From: Dyadobacter jiangsuensis
GTDB lineage: Bacteria; Bacteroidota; Bacteroidia; Cytophagales; Spirosomataceae
DNA length: 64,000 bases
Assembly: GCF_003014695.1 (NCBI RefSeq)
Contig: NZ_PYAS01000008.1
Coordinates: 310,001-374,000 of the forward strand
Reading direction: 5' to 3'
Shown here: piece by piece, positions 63,147-64,000 of the stretch
How the letters are laid out: each line of letters starts with the position of its first letter
Position numbering within the stretch: position 1 is the stretch's first letter
Program-made: the position numbers and the translations under genes
Notes under the pieces: model-generated
Told to the model about the DNA's origin: nothing
The model's input: the letters and a program-made list of their open reading frames with translations, nothing else
The model's database searches: none

Positions 63147-64000
63147 ATGAAACTGATCGGTATCATTTTGTTTTTTGCCGCAGCGATGTCTATGTGCGAA
63201 AAAAGTACGTATAATGATTTGAGTGGTTCCAAGATCATGAGTGGCAGGGTCTTGATGAAAGACACCATAAATGGTGTCAACTATACCGTACCTGTGAAAT
63301 CAATCGAAGTATTTTTAGCTGACCTAGCGAATACGAGCACTTTTTTGAATTCGAAACGAACCGATAAAGACGGAAGCTATACCTTCGAAGGCATTGATCC
63401 TGCTGTAGGCTATAAAGTCTATGCAAAAATCGATACAGGTGCCATCAAGTATGAGGGCGAACTTACCTATAAGATCGGTGAATTTAGGGAGGGGCAGGGT
63501 GAGCCGATGATGCTTTATCCATCCCAAAGCACACAAAATGGTATACATGTCATCGTGCAGGATACAAGTAAAGCCCGCCTGTCGAATATGGTGGTCTGGG
63601 GATATAGTAACAGTAGTTTCTATCATGCTGGTGGGGTGGAAGGCAAGACATTTGAGCTGACAACCAACCTCGCTGGTGTGGCCAACAAGATGAATCTTGC
63701 GCCGCAAACCTATTACCTATTGATTAAAGGACGTGTTGGAAATATCGACGTTTTAGCCAGGGGTACAACTGTTGTCGAAGCCGAAGGTATTAAAACAATC
63801 GTTCTGACAGTGGCAACCAATCCAAAGGGTAATGGCATGGAAATTCAGACAATTGATGTTTCCCAAGCACCGATCCAAGCAGCTACCGTATTTGTTTACC
63901 AGAGTCAGACCATTTATGATCTTGACAAGACCGGAGCTAATAGTGTGTTTTCAATGTCTTCGGATAAGAGCGGAAGCGCGACTGCTTACAATATTGATCC
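63147..64000 (+). CDS. Lipoprotein with beta-sandwich repeats, cut by window end
   Basis: The frame is open from the ATG at 63147 to the window edge (284 codons). The start MKLIGIILFFAAAMSMC has a lipobox with the lipidated Cys17. Beta-sandwich units of the SdrD/CNA-B or carboxypeptidase-regulatory type follow (SGRVLMKDTINGV, RTDKDGSYTFEGIDPAVGYK; later SSDKSGSATAYNID). It belongs to the same operon as the coiled-coil protein. The C-terminus is outside the window. Confidence 0.8.
   Translation, partial: MKLIGIILFFAAAMSMCEKSTYNDLSGSKIMSGRVLMKDTINGVNYTVPVKSIEVFLADLANTSTFLNSKRTDKDGSYTFEGIDPAVGYKVYAKIDTGAIKYEGELTYKIGEFREGQGEPMMLYPSQSTQNGIHVIVQDTSKARLSNMVVWGYSNSSFYHAGGVEGKTFELTTNLAGVANKMNLAPQTYYLLIKGRVGNIDVLARGTTVVEAEGIKTIVLTVATNPKGNGMEIQTIDVSQAPIQAATVFVYQSQTIYDLDKTGANSVFSMSSDKSGSATAYNID

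Overview
The window reads as chromosome of a Bacteroidota bacterium, most likely a Cytophagales/Spirosomataceae member such as Dyadobacter. Pointers are a TonB-dependent outer membrane barrel protein, a LytS/LytTR pair, PorT-like barrel proteins, a Bacteroidetes-type tyrosine recombinase arm domain, few clear Shine-Dalgarno sites, and a type VI secretion system of the Bacteroidota subtype (T6SSiii, with TssN and TssO). No gene was compared with a database; all names come from reading the translations.

Layout. (1) 1-5055: ordinary chromosome with the end of a TonB-dependent receptor, a histidine kinase/LytTR regulator pair and an outer membrane barrel protein. (2) 5291-5375: tRNA-Ser(TGA), followed by about 10 kb of mobile, accessory DNA: a broken integrase fused to a foreign tail, a twelve-unit decamer array, an oriT-like hairpin, a mobilisation accessory gene and relaxase, an operon of an ECF-like sigma factor plus a nuclease-dead TnpB/Cas12f-like protein with a strongly structured RNA candidate directly behind it, an XRE regulator, a large imperfect palindrome, ArdA, a split HipA system (HipB-HipS-HipT) and a uracil-DNA-glycosylase-like gene. 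(3) 16009-42197: T6SS core. FHA proteins and a Ser/Thr kinase flank tssK-tssO; a minus-strand operon runs PAAR - Rhs toxin - immunity candidate - DUF4123 adaptor - two small unknowns - tssE - tssF - tssG; tssN stands alone; a second minus-strand operon runs clpV - candidate effector - TssB/TssC fusion - tssB - tssC - hcp - hcp - vgrG - hcp. (4) 42535-55596: exported or signalling genes next to the T6SS: M48 protease, two caspase-like proteins (one with its catalytic His replaced), PP2C phosphatase, a second Ser/Thr kinase, a secreted unknown, a long TPR protein and an OmpA-like protein. (5) 55600-58650: decayed DNA with terminase small and large subunit fossils, a membrane protein remnant, one intact unknown membrane protein and a broken LuxR-type response regulator. 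(6) 58855-64000: a membrane-anchored papain-like protein, a coiled-coil/barrel protein and a lipoprotein, the last cut by the window end.

How it fits together. The sheath (TssB/TssC), tube (three Hcp), spike (VgrG, PAAR), baseplate (TssE/F/G/K), recycling ATPase (ClpV) and TssN/TssO are all present. The Rhs toxin is packed with its own PAAR, DUF4123 loader and immunity candidate. Two kinases, a PP2C phosphatase and two FHA proteins suggest control by threonine phosphorylation, as known for some proteobacterial T6SS. I recognise no TssP, TssQ or TssR; the secreted TPR, OmpA and 389-aa proteins are possible cell-envelope replacements.

The strongest candidates for an unusual system are the sigma factor/dead-Cas12f-like operon with its RNA candidate (8915-10949), the TssB-TssC fusion (37220-38593), and the caspase pair tied to the T6SS island.
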